Position numbers and translations under genes: made by a program
Source: Nocardioides sp. 503
GTDB lineage: Bacteria > Actinomycetota > Actinomycetes > Propionibacteriales > Nocardioidaceae
Assembly: GCF_004522095.1 (NCBI RefSeq)
Contig: NZ_SPUI01000003.1
Location: forward strand, 496,001 to 560,000
Reading direction: 5' to 3'
DNA: 64,000 nucleotides
Notes under the pieces: model-generated
Databases searched by the model: none
What the model was told of the DNA's origin: nothing
Seen by the model: the letters and a program-made list of their open reading frames with translations, nothing else
Shown here: in pieces, positions 50,421 through 58,401 of the stretch
Layout: every line of letters starts with the position of its first letter
Numbering within the stretch: the stretch's first letter is position 1

Positions 50421-52351
50421 ACGGCGTCGGCCTCCACGAGCTCGCCGGTCTCCTCGTCGAGCCCCAGCGGCTCGCCGGCGTGCCAGCACGCCACCTTGAT
50501 GCCGTGCTCGACCGGCGCCAGCGGCGGGTCGACCGTGCGGCAGTGGTCGTCGGCCAGCGGGCAGCGCGGGGCGAACGGGCAGCCGACGATCACGTCGGTC
50601 GGGCTGACGGGTCGGCCCGGGACGACGGCCAGCGGCTGCTCGAGGTCGGTGTGCATGTCCGGGACCGCTGCCACGAGCGCCCGCGTGTAGGGGTGCTGGG
50701 CGCCGCCGTCGAGCTGGTCGGCGGGCAGGTCCTCGACGATGCGGCCGGCGTACATGACCAGGACCCGGTCGCACACCTCGCCGACGACGGTGACGTCGTG
50801 GCTGATGAGCACGAGCGCCACGTCGTCCTCGTCGCGGATCGCCTGGAGCAGGTCCAGGACCTGCTGCTGGACGGTGACGTCGAGGGCGGTCGTCGGCTCG
50901 TCGGCGATGATCAGCGACGGGTTGCCCATGACGCCCATGCCGATCATCGCGCGCTGGCGCATGCCGCCGGAGAACTCGTGCGGGTACTGGGTCGCGCGCT
51001 TCTCGGGGTCGGGCACGCGCACGGCGCGCAGCCGGTCGACGGCGCGAGCCATCGCCTGCTTGCGGCTCATGCCCTGGTGGTGGACGGCGACCTCGGCGAG
51101 CTGGCCGCCCATGCGTCGCGTCGGGTTGAACGACGTCATGGGGTCCTGGAAGACCATCGCCATCGACGTGCCCAGGAGGTGCCGGTGGGCGCGGGGGCCC
51201 TCGCGGAGGTCGGCGCCGCGGAACTGCAGGCGGGCGGCGTCCACCCGGCCGGGCTCCTCGATCAGCTGCGCGACCGCGAGGGCGGTCAGGGACTTGCCGG
51301 AGCCGGACTCCCCCACCACGCCGAGCGCCTCGCCGTGCCGCACCGAGAAGCTGACGCCGCGCACCGGGCGGATCGGCCCGGCCGGGCCGGGGAAGGACAC
51401 GCGCAGGTCCTGCACGTCCAGCACGAGGTCCGAGGGCGACCCGTCGAGGGCGTGCTCGTCGGTCCCGCCGGCCGAGAGGGCCGGCGCGGAGGCCGCGTCC
51501 TCGTCGGTGACGGTCAGCCGGCCGCCGACGGTGCTGACGCCGAGCCCCTTGGCGACCGACTCGCCGAACAGGTTGAACGCGAGCCCGGCGACGAGCACGG
51601 CCAGTCCCGGCGCCAGCGCGGCGGCGGGGTTGACGTAGATCATGCCGATGCCCTCGAAGAGCAGCCGGCCCCAGTCGTAGCTGGGTGCCTGGACCCCGAG
51701 CCCGAGGAACGACAGGCCGGCGAAGGCCAGGAGCGAGCCGCCGGCCGAGATGGTCGCGTTGACGACCAGCGGCTCCGCGATGTTGGGCAGCACGTGGCGC
51801 AGCAGGACGCGCACCCGGCCGACCCCGGCGACCCGGGCGGCGGAGACGTAGTCCAGGGCGGCCACGCCCGCGACGAGGGTGTGCACCAGCCGGGCGAACG
51901 ACGGGGCGCTGGCCATGCCGATGGCGAGCACGGCGCCGGTGGCGCCCACCCCGAAGATGACGGCGAAGAACAGCGCCAGCAGCAGGCCCGGGAAGGCGAC
52001 CGCGATGTTGACACCGGCGGTGACGAGCCGGCCGAGCCGGCGACCGAGGAGCAGCGGCGCGGAGCCGAGGACCAGGCCGACGACGACGCCGATCACGGTG
52101 GCGGCCAGGGCCAGCTCCATGGACAGGCGGGTGGCGACGAGCGCGCGGAAGAAGATGTCGCGCCCGAGCGAGTCGGTGCCGGCCCAGTGGTCGCCCGACG
52201 GCCCGGTCAGGATGTGGTCGGTGTCGATGACCTCGGCCCGGTCCGACCACAGCATCGGGGCGACGATCGCCAGGACCAGGACGGCCGTGACGAGCAGCCC
52301 CGTGGTGAGTCCCAGGGGCGTGCGGACCACGCGGAGCCAGCGGCGTGACAT
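50417..52351 (-). CDS. Fused peptide transporter permease and ATPase (OppC-OppD)
   Basis: A 644-residue fusion. Residues 1-285 are an OppC/DppC-type permease with six membrane helices and the EAA-like loop SAARVAGVGRVRVLLRHVLPN. Residues about 310-640 are an OppD-type ATPase: GESGSGKSL near 350, FSGGMRQR near 463, LIIADEPTTALD near 478, and the C-terminal cysteine cluster GCPFAPRCPLADDHC. Such fusions are known in actinobacteria. Start ATG at 52351. Confidence 0.94.
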   Translation of the reverse strand: MSRRWLRVVRTPLGLTTGLLVTAVLVLAIVAPMLWSDRAEVIDTDHILTGPSGDHWAGTDSLGRDIFFRALVATRLSMELALAATVIGVVVGLVLGSAPLLLGRRLGRLVTAGVNIAVAFPGLLLALFFAVIFGVGATGAVLAIGMASAPSFARLVHTLVAGVAALDYVSAARVAGVGRVRVLLRHVLPNIAEPLVVNATISAGGSLLAFAGLSFLGLGVQAPSYDWGRLLFEGIGMIYVNPAAALAPGLAVLVAGLAFNLFGESVAKGLGVSTVGGRLTVTDEDAASAPALSAGGTDEHALDGSPSDLVLDVQDLRVSFPGPAGPIRPVRGVSFSVRHGEALGVVGESGSGKSLTALAVAQLIEEPGRVDAARLQFRGADLREGPRAHRHLLGTSMAMVFQDPMTSFNPTRRMGGQLAEVAVHHQGMSRKQAMARAVDRLRAVRVPDPEKRATQYPHEFSGGMRQRAMIGMGVMGNPSLIIADEPTTALDVTVQQQVLDLLQAIRDEDDVALVLISHDVTVVGEVCDRVLVMYAGRIVEDLPADQLDGGAQHPYTRALVAAVPDMHTDLEQPLAVVPGRPVSPTDVIVGCPFAPRCPLADDHCRTVDPPLAPVEHGIKVACWHAGEPLGLDEETGELVEADAV

Positions 52352-52352
52352 G

Positions 52353-53366
52353 TCAGTCCTCGGCGATCATCGAGCGCGGGTCGAGCAGGGCGAGCGCGAC
52401 GTCCACGACCGTGTTGGCCAGCAGCACGCCGACGCCGTAGACGAGCACGATGGCCTGGACCACCGGGTAGTCCTTGCTGAGGATCGAGGCCACGATGGTC
52501 CTCCCGAGGCCCGGCCAGGCGAAGACGTTCTCCACCAGCACGGTGCCGGCCACCAGGGAGCCCAGCAGCAGCCCGCAGATCGTGAGGCCCGCGGTGAGCG
52601 CGTTGGGCAGCGCGTGGCCGAGGTAGATGGAGCGCGAGGGCAGCCGCTTGGCGCGCGCCGTACGGACGAAGTCGGCCTCGAGCACCGCGACCATCTCCAC
52701 CCGGAAGATCCGCGACAGGATCGCGGCCGGTCCGATCGCGAGGGCCAGCACGGGCAGCACGTAGGCGTCCGCGGTGGCGTTGCCGGCCACCGGCAGCCAC
52801 TGGAGGCTGACGCCGAACACGTAGACCAGGCCGACGCCGATGAGGAAGTCCGGGATGGTCCCCAGCACCACGCTCGTCGTCGTGAAGGCCAGCTCGCTGC
52901 GCCGGCCCCGGCCGCGCCGGGTGACGACGCCCATGAGGACCCCGAGCGGGACGGCGACCGCGACCGAGACCAGGAAGCCCAGCATCGCCAGCGTCAGTGT
53001 CGCCGGCAGCCGCTGCGACACGATGTCCGCCACCGGCAGCTGGGAGGTCAGCGAGGTGCCGAGGTCACCGGTGAAGAGCCCCTGCAGGTAGTGCCAGTAC
53101 TGGACGAACAGCGGGTCGTTGAGACCCAGCGCCTCGCGTCGGGCCTCCACCAGGGCGGTGGGGGCCGTCGGGCCGAGCGCGCCCCGCACGGGGTCGCCCG
53201 GGATCAGGTGGATCATCAGGAACGAGGCGGTCACCAGCACCGCGAGCGACATCAGCAGTCGCCCGAGGCGCCGGATGCCGAAGCGCACCCAGCGGTGGGA
53301 CAGGACCCCCGAGACCCGTCCCACCGTGGGCGGCGTCGAGGCGACCGAGCTCGCCGTCGTCGTCAT
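52353..53366 (-). CDS. Peptide ABC transporter permease (OppB-like)
   Basis: A 337-residue permease with six membrane helices and the family's long N-terminal stretch: LIPGDPVRGALG near residue 55, the periplasmic loop HYLQGLFTGDLGTS near 108, and the coupling loop FVRTARAKRLPSRSIYLGHALPNAL near 232-256. It forms the channel with the OppC half of the next gene, which starts 1 base after its stop. Confidence 0.95.
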   Translation of the reverse strand: MTTTASSVASTPPTVGRVSGVLSHRWVRFGIRRLGRLLMSLAVLVTASFLMIHLIPGDPVRGALGPTAPTALVEARREALGLNDPLFVQYWHYLQGLFTGDLGTSLTSQLPVADIVSQRLPATLTLAMLGFLVSVAVAVPLGVLMGVVTRRGRGRRSELAFTTTSVVLGTIPDFLIGVGLVYVFGVSLQWLPVAGNATADAYVLPVLALAIGPAAILSRIFRVEMVAVLEADFVRTARAKRLPSRSIYLGHALPNALTAGLTICGLLLGSLVAGTVLVENVFAWPGLGRTIVASILSKDYPVVQAIVLVYGVGVLLANTVVDVALALLDPRSMIAED

Positions 53367-53373
53367 CGACCTG

Positions 53374-54975
53374 CTACTTCGCCATCATCCGGATGCTGGT
53401 GGGCACCAGGTTGCCGGGCGTCTCGAACTCCGCCTTGGCGCCGTAGGTGCGCACCGTGTTGTTGGCGAAGGGCACGATGTCGGCGTTGGCGATCAGCTTC
53501 GACTCCGCGTCGAGCCAGGCGTCGCAGCCCTCGACGCCGGCGGTCTTGGAGGCGGCCTCGATCCCGGCGGTGTAGTCGGGGTTGTCGATGGAGGCGAAGT
53601 TGGTGCCGTCGGGCGCCGCCGGTCCGGAGAGGAACGGCACGAGCTGGTCGGGGGCGTTGACGTTCAGCGAGACCCAGACGACGTCCCAGTCGCCGGCCCC
53701 GAAGATGGTGCCGGTCAGCGTGGTCTCGTTCTGGCTCTTGGCCGTCGCCTTGACGCCGATCTCCTTCCACTGCGAGACCGCGAGCTCGGAGGCCGCGGCG
53801 CCGCCGGTGCCGGCGTTGGCCTGGTAGAGGAACACCAGGTCGAGGGGCTTGCCGTCCTTGGTGCGGGTCCCGTCGTCACCGAGCGTCCAGCCGGCCTCGT
53901 CGAGCAGGGCGCCGGCGGCCTCGGGGTCGTTCTTCGGCAGGGAGCCCGACGCGGAGTCGCCCGGGCAGGTGGTCGGCGCGATGGCGGCCAGCGTGGTCGG
54001 CGCCGCGCCGGTCCCGGAGGTCAGCACCTTCTGGAGCTCGTCCAGGTCGAGGGCCTGGGTCAGCGCGAGGCGGACCTTGGGGTCGTTGGTCGGGCGACCC
54101 TCGGCCTGGTTGTACCACTGCTCGCCGATGAGCGCGGGGGTCTCGGCCGCGAACAGCCCGGCCCCCTGGAGGCGCTTGGCGTCCGGGCCCATGATCTGGG
54201 CGGAGTTGATCTCGCCCGACAGCAGCAGGTTGGCCGCGGTGGTCTCGTTCTCGATCACCTTGACGACGATCGTGTCGGGCATGCCCTTCTCGTCGGTCGT
54301 GGCGCCGTTGGGGCCCCAGGTGTAGCCGTCGCGGATCGAGTAGGTGTAGCTGTCGCCGGGAGCCGCCTCGGACAGCTCGTAGGGGCCGGTGCCGTTGGTG
54401 GCCTGGGCCAGCGACTTGCGGTCCTTCAGCCCGTCCGGGCAGACGATCGGCAGGCTGGCCAGGCCGTTGAGCACGAACGGCGCCGGGTCGGTGAGCTTGA
54501 GGGCCACCGTGCCGGCCGCGTCGTCCCCGGTGGCCTTGGCCCCGACCGGGAGGAAGGTGCCGAGCAGCGGGCTCTGGTTGGCCGGGTCCGCGACGAAGTT
54601 GATGTTGTCCGCGACCACGGTGGGGGTCAGGTCCGTGCCGTCGGCGCAGGTGATGCCGTCGGCGAGCGTGAGGCTGACGTCCGTGCCCTCGGCCGACCAC
54701 TCGGTGGCCAGCCCCGACTCGATCTCGCCGGAGTCGGCGTTGACGCTCAGCAGCGGGTCGTAGGCGAGCTGGGTGACCGCGAAGAGCGCGCTGCCGGCTC
54801 CCATCTGCGGGTCCAGGTTGCCCGGGTCCGCGGACGAGGCCATCGTGAAGGTGCCGCCGTCGACGATGTCCCCGCCTCCTCCCGACTTGGAGTTGGGGTC
54901 GTCACCGCCCCCGCCGCAGCCGGCGAGGAGAGCGGTGGTGACGCACAGGCCGAGAGCAGTGGCGGTCAGCTTCAT
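53374..54975 (-). CDS. Peptide-binding lipoprotein, SBP family 5
   Basis: A 533-residue extracytoplasmic solute-binding protein. The lipobox LLAGC places the lipid-modified cysteine at residue 20, followed by a Gly/Asp-rich linker. The body has family 5 features such as GTFTMASSADPGNLDPQ, LAYDPLLSVNADSG, ALTQALDLDEL and TNFASIDNPDY. It delivers peptides or similar ligands to the permease encoded next (7-base gap). Confidence 0.94.
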   Translation of the reverse strand: MKLTATALGLCVTTALLAGCGGGGDDPNSKSGGGGDIVDGGTFTMASSADPGNLDPQMGAGSALFAVTQLAYDPLLSVNADSGEIESGLATEWSAEGTDVSLTLADGITCADGTDLTPTVVADNINFVADPANQSPLLGTFLPVGAKATGDDAAGTVALKLTDPAPFVLNGLASLPIVCPDGLKDRKSLAQATNGTGPYELSEAAPGDSYTYSIRDGYTWGPNGATTDEKGMPDTIVVKVIENETTAANLLLSGEINSAQIMGPDAKRLQGAGLFAAETPALIGEQWYNQAEGRPTNDPKVRLALTQALDLDELQKVLTSGTGAAPTTLAAIAPTTCPGDSASGSLPKNDPEAAGALLDEAGWTLGDDGTRTKDGKPLDLVFLYQANAGTGGAAASELAVSQWKEIGVKATAKSQNETTLTGTIFGAGDWDVVWVSLNVNAPDQLVPFLSGPAAPDGTNFASIDNPDYTAGIEAASKTAGVEGCDAWLDAESKLIANADIVPFANNTVRTYGAKAEFETPGNLVPTSIRMMAK

Positions 54976-55060
54976 GGGCGGTTCCTCTGGTCGTGGAGCG
55001 GTGGTGGCGGTGCCGGGGTCGTGCTGGGTCCTGCTGGGACGTGCGGTGGTCGGGCGGGGG

Positions 55061-56449
55061 TCAGGAGCCGGCGCGACGGACGGCGCGACCGACGTGGAGG
55101 TAGAGCGCGTGGCCGTCGCCGTCGTCGCCGAGGAAGGCGTGCGGCATGAACATCCCGCGGTCGGCCTCGATCGGGATCAGGCTCTCGTCGGAGTAGCGGA
55201 CCAGCTGCTTGCGCGCGGGCACCTCGCCGATCTCCTCGGCGAGCCCGCTCGGCTTGATGTCCATCCAGACGCGGTGCTCGTCGTCCTGGGTGATGTCGAT
55301 GTCGAAGACCTGCGCGGAGTAGGTGCCGACGAAGCGGCTCGCGTCGACCAGGGGCTCGGGCTCGGTGGGCGGCACCGGGAGCGTGGGCATCTCGACCCCG
55401 CCCAGCTCGGAGAGCAGGTGGGAGTAGATGTCGCGGTAGAGCGGGAACGCGTCGCCGCCGTTGGTGAGCAACGCGATGGCCACGCCCTTCTCGGGCACGA
55501 TGCGCAGGAACGCCGCCTGGCCGATGGTGTTGCCGTCGTGGCCGACGAGCACCCCGTCGGGGGTCTCGAAGAGCTCCCAGCCCAGGCCCCAGTGGGTGCC
55601 CATCAGGCCGAGGTACGGCAGGGCGACCTGCTTCTCCTGCATGGCCGCGACGGTGCCGGGCTCGAGCACCTGGGTGCCGTCGGGCGCCACCCCGCCGTCG
55701 AGGTGCATCTTGGCGAACGCGACCAGGTCGCGGGGCCGCATGGACAGCATCGAGCCGGCCGGGCTGTTGGAGCGGGCGAGCGCCCAGATCGGCGCGGCCT
55801 CGTAGGGGGCGCCGGGCTCGGGCTGGATGTGGCCGACGGCGGCGCGGTGCAGGATCGCCTCGTAGACGTTGGTCGCGGTGTGGGTGAGCCCGAGCGGCGT
55901 GATGATGTGGTCGCGCAGGCAGGCGTCGTAGGGCTTGCCGCGCAGCACCTCGACGAGCCGGCCGAGCACGCAGTAGCCGGCGTTGTTGTAGGAGAACAGC
56001 TCGTCGGGCGCGAACAGCTGCGGGACGTCGTGGAGCACGTCGAGGTACTTCTCGACGCAGTCGTCACCGACACCGGTGTCGGTGAAGATGTCGCCCTCGA
56101 AGCCGGCCGTGTGCTTGAGCAGCTGGTGGGTGGTGATCTTCACCGCGGCCGACTCGTCGGCGATCCGGAACTCCGGCAGGTAGGTGCGGATCGGCACCTG
56201 CAGGTCGAGCAGCCCCTCGTCGACCAGCTGCATGACCAGGGTGGCCGTCCAGACCTTGGTGACCGAGCCGATCTGGAAGACCGAGTCGGGCGTGGCCTCG
56301 ACGCCGGTGGTCCGGCTCAGCACGCCGGCGGCGTGGTCGACGACCCGGCCCTCGGCCAGCACGGCGACGGCCGCGCCGGGCACGTCGTACTTCTCGATCA
56401 GGGCCGGCAGGTTCTCGGCGATCCAGGTCTCGACGCGCTCCAGTGTCAT
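55061..56449 (-). CDS. S12-family serine hydrolase (beta-lactamase/D-aminopeptidase-like)
   Basis: A 462-residue class C beta-lactamase-like enzyme. Catalytic SVTK is near residue 64 (FQIGSVTKVWTAT), the YNN motif near 153 (FSYNNAGYC) and HDGNT near 301. There is no signal peptide with the ATG at 56449, which is chosen because TAGCGT lies 7 bases upstream (leaderless). A C-terminal beta domain follows (about 365-462). It is strongly similar to the S12 part of the S9-S12 fusion, sharing TKVWTAT, MQLVDEGLL and DIFTDTG. Probably a D-peptidase or esterase rather than an antibiotic-resistance enzyme. Confidence 0.9.
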   Translation of the reverse strand: MTLERVETWIAENLPALIEKYDVPGAAVAVLAEGRVVDHAAGVLSRTTGVEATPDSVFQIGSVTKVWTATLVMQLVDEGLLDLQVPIRTYLPEFRIADESAAVKITTHQLLKHTAGFEGDIFTDTGVGDDCVEKYLDVLHDVPQLFAPDELFSYNNAGYCVLGRLVEVLRGKPYDACLRDHIITPLGLTHTATNVYEAILHRAAVGHIQPEPGAPYEAAPIWALARSNSPAGSMLSMRPRDLVAFAKMHLDGGVAPDGTQVLEPGTVAAMQEKQVALPYLGLMGTHWGLGWELFETPDGVLVGHDGNTIGQAAFLRIVPEKGVAIALLTNGGDAFPLYRDIYSHLLSELGGVEMPTLPVPPTEPEPLVDASRFVGTYSAQVFDIDITQDDEHRVWMDIKPSGLAEEIGEVPARKQLVRYSDESLIPIEADRGMFMPHAFLGDDGDGHALYLHVGRAVRRAGS

Positions 56450-56456
56450 GCAGGTC

Positions 56457-56462
56457 ACGCTA
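56457..56462 (-). promoter_or_regulatory. -10 box of a leaderless promoter for the peptide locus
   Basis: TAGCGT on the minus strand, 7 bases before ATG 56449. The same hexamer and spacing occur before the ImmA/IrrE gene at 26362. It probably drives at least the S12 gene and perhaps the transporter genes behind it. Confidence 0.62.
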
Positions 56463-56563
56463 GGGAGGCACGACCCCCGTCGTGTTCGTCCGGCGTGACA
56501 AGCGGGCCCGGGGTGATCCGTCCGCGCGCACAAGACGACCGCCACACGACGGTCGTCGTCCGT

Positions 56564-57748
56564 TCAGGCGACGGCCTCGAAGCGGATGCCCGCGGCCTGT
56601 AGACGGGACAGCAGGTGCTCCCCCATGGCCTGGACGGTCGTGACCTGGCCGGCGGTCTCCGGGTTGTCGTCGAGCACGAGGCACAGCGCCGACTCGGCGA
56701 GCATCTTCGCGGTCTCCCCGTAGCCGGGGTCGCCGCCCGAGACGCGGGTGTGGACCGTGCGGCCGTCGCCCTCGCCGATGAGGTCGACGGTGAACCACGA
56801 CCTCTCGCGCTTGGCCTCGTCGGGCCCCTCGCCCTGCTTGACCCGGCCGAGCAGGAGGTCGCGCAGCGGCTTGACCTGCGCGGCGAGCGCCATGGCCGTG
56901 ACCCCGGCGGCCCCGCCCGCGGCGTAGTGCAGGGTCTTGGTGCCGGCGTAGTGGGAGTAGCGGAACGTCGGGCCGTACTCCGCCAGGGCTGCGCCGGAGC
57001 GGGCGACCACGAGCGGGTCGATGGTGGGCATCGGCAGCAGCCAGAAGCCCAGCTGGCGGTCGCGGTGCGGCTTGCCGGCGACCGCGCGCGAGGAGCGCCC
57101 GTCAGCGGGCTTGGGCTCGATCCGTCGGCGCGCGGCGGACGCCTCCTTCGACTGCTTCGGGCGCGACATCGCGTTGACCGCCGAGTGGAAGGTGCCACCG
57201 GAGAACATCCCGCTCGCGCGGACCACGCCGCGGACGGTGACCGGACCGGAGGCGGCGAGCTGCCGGACCGTGAAGTAGGCGCCGAGGTCGTGCGGGATCG
57301 AGTCGAAGCCGCAGGCGTGGACCAGGCGGGCGCCGGTGCGCACGGCGGTGGCGTGGTGGGCGAGGTACATGCGGTCGACGAACTCCGGCTCGCCGGTGAG
57401 GTCGACGTAGTCGGTGCCTGCCTCGGCGCACGCGGCCACGAGCGGCTCGCCGTGGTGGAGGTAGGGGCCGACGGTGGTGATGACGACCCGGGCGCGCGCC
57501 GCCACGGCGGCCAGCGAGGCCGCGTCGGTGACGTCGGCGGCGATCAGCTCCAGCGACTCCAGCGCCGGGTCGATCGCGACCAGCCGGCGGCGTACGGCCT
57601 CCAGCTTGTCGGGGCTGCGGCCGGCGAGGCCCCAGCGCAGCCCGTCGGGGGCGTGGCGGGCGAGGTACTCGGCCGTGAGGCCGCCGGTGAAGCCGGTCGC
57701 GCCGAAGACGACGACGTCGAGCTCGCGGGAGGATGCGGGGGCGGCCAT
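56564..57748 (-). CDS. Saccharopine dehydrogenase-like/trans-acting enoyl reductase
   Basis: A 394-residue NAD(P)-binding protein. The Rossmann motif VVFGATGFTGGLTAEYLA is near residue 12, followed by GLAGRSPDKLEAVRRRL and TTVGPYLHHGEPLVAACAEAGTDYVDLTGE near 100, the pattern of saccharopine dehydrogenase-like proteins including the mycobacterial trans-acting enoyl reductase. It likely acts in lipid metabolism. ATG at 57748 has CACGAT 6 bases upstream, a weak leaderless -10 match. Confidence 0.88.
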   Translation of the reverse strand: MAAPASSRELDVVVFGATGFTGGLTAEYLARHAPDGLRWGLAGRSPDKLEAVRRRLVAIDPALESLELIAADVTDAASLAAVAARARVVITTVGPYLHHGEPLVAACAEAGTDYVDLTGEPEFVDRMYLAHHATAVRTGARLVHACGFDSIPHDLGAYFTVRQLAASGPVTVRGVVRASGMFSGGTFHSAVNAMSRPKQSKEASAARRRIEPKPADGRSSRAVAGKPHRDRQLGFWLLPMPTIDPLVVARSGAALAEYGPTFRYSHYAGTKTLHYAAGGAAGVTAMALAAQVKPLRDLLLGRVKQGEGPDEAKRERSWFTVDLIGEGDGRTVHTRVSGGDPGYGETAKMLAESALCLVLDDNPETAGQVTTVQAMGEHLLSRLQAAGIRFEAVA

Positions 57749-57864
57749 GGGGTCATCGTGGCACCGACCGCAGCCGCGATGGAACCGGGCCCACCACCCA
57801 CCTCGTCGTACCCCCTGACGGCCGGCACCCACCGACCGCTCCCCCGACCGAGGACCGTCACCCC

Positions 57865-58401
57865 ATGGACCACGACACCGAGTTCGCCGCGTACGCCGAG
57901 GAGGCCTGGCCCGCCCTCGTGCGGTCGGCCGTCTTCCTCGGCTGCCGGCGCCCGGAGGCCGAGGACCTCGCGCAGACGACACTCACGCACTGCTACGCGT
58001 CCTGGGCGAGGGTGCGCGCGGCCGACAACCGGGACGCCTACGTCTACCGGATGCTGGTCAACTCCCTGCGCGACAGCAGGCGGCGGCGCTGGTGGGGCGA
58101 GCGGCCCACCGACGAGCTGCCGGAGGGACCGGCCGCGGGGCGGACCGACGAGACCGCCCGCGTCGACACCGCCGACGCGATCCACCGGGCGATGACCGGG
58201 CTGAGCAAGGTCAACCGCGACGTCGTGGTGCTGCGCTACTTCGCCCAGCTCACCGAGCAGCAGACCGCCGAGGCCCTCGGCATCCCCGCCGGCACCGTCA
58301 AGAGCCGGCTCTCGCGGGCGCTGCGCCAGCTCGCCTCCGACCGACACCTCACCGACGTCGGCGCTCTCACCGAAGGACTCCACGGAAGGGGGACGCCATG
58401 A
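57865..58401 (+). CDS. SigE-family RNA polymerase sigma-70 factor
   Basis: A 178-residue ECF-type sigma factor of the actinobacterial SigE family. Region 2 contains CRRPEAEDLAQTTLTHCYASWARV; region 4 has VVLRYFAQLTEQQTAEALGIPAGTVKSRLSRAL. ATG at 57865 is used; the longer frame upstream crosses the divergent promoter region. The following gene overlaps it (ATGA) and encodes a membrane beta-propeller, whose cytoplasmic N-terminus may act as its partner. Confidence 0.93.
   Translation: MDHDTEFAAYAEEAWPALVRSAVFLGCRRPEAEDLAQTTLTHCYASWARVRAADNRDAYVYRMLVNSLRDSRRRRWWGERPTDELPEGPAAGRTDETARVDTADAIHRAMTGLSKVNRDVVVLRYFAQLTEQQTAEALGIPAGTVKSRLSRALRQLASDRHLTDVGALTEGLHGRGTP

Noticed and set aside
55061..56545. 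Longer S12 protein from GTG at 56545
   Set aside because: The added 32 residues are Cys/Arg-rich and unlike a signal peptide, and the leaderless promoter would fall inside them.
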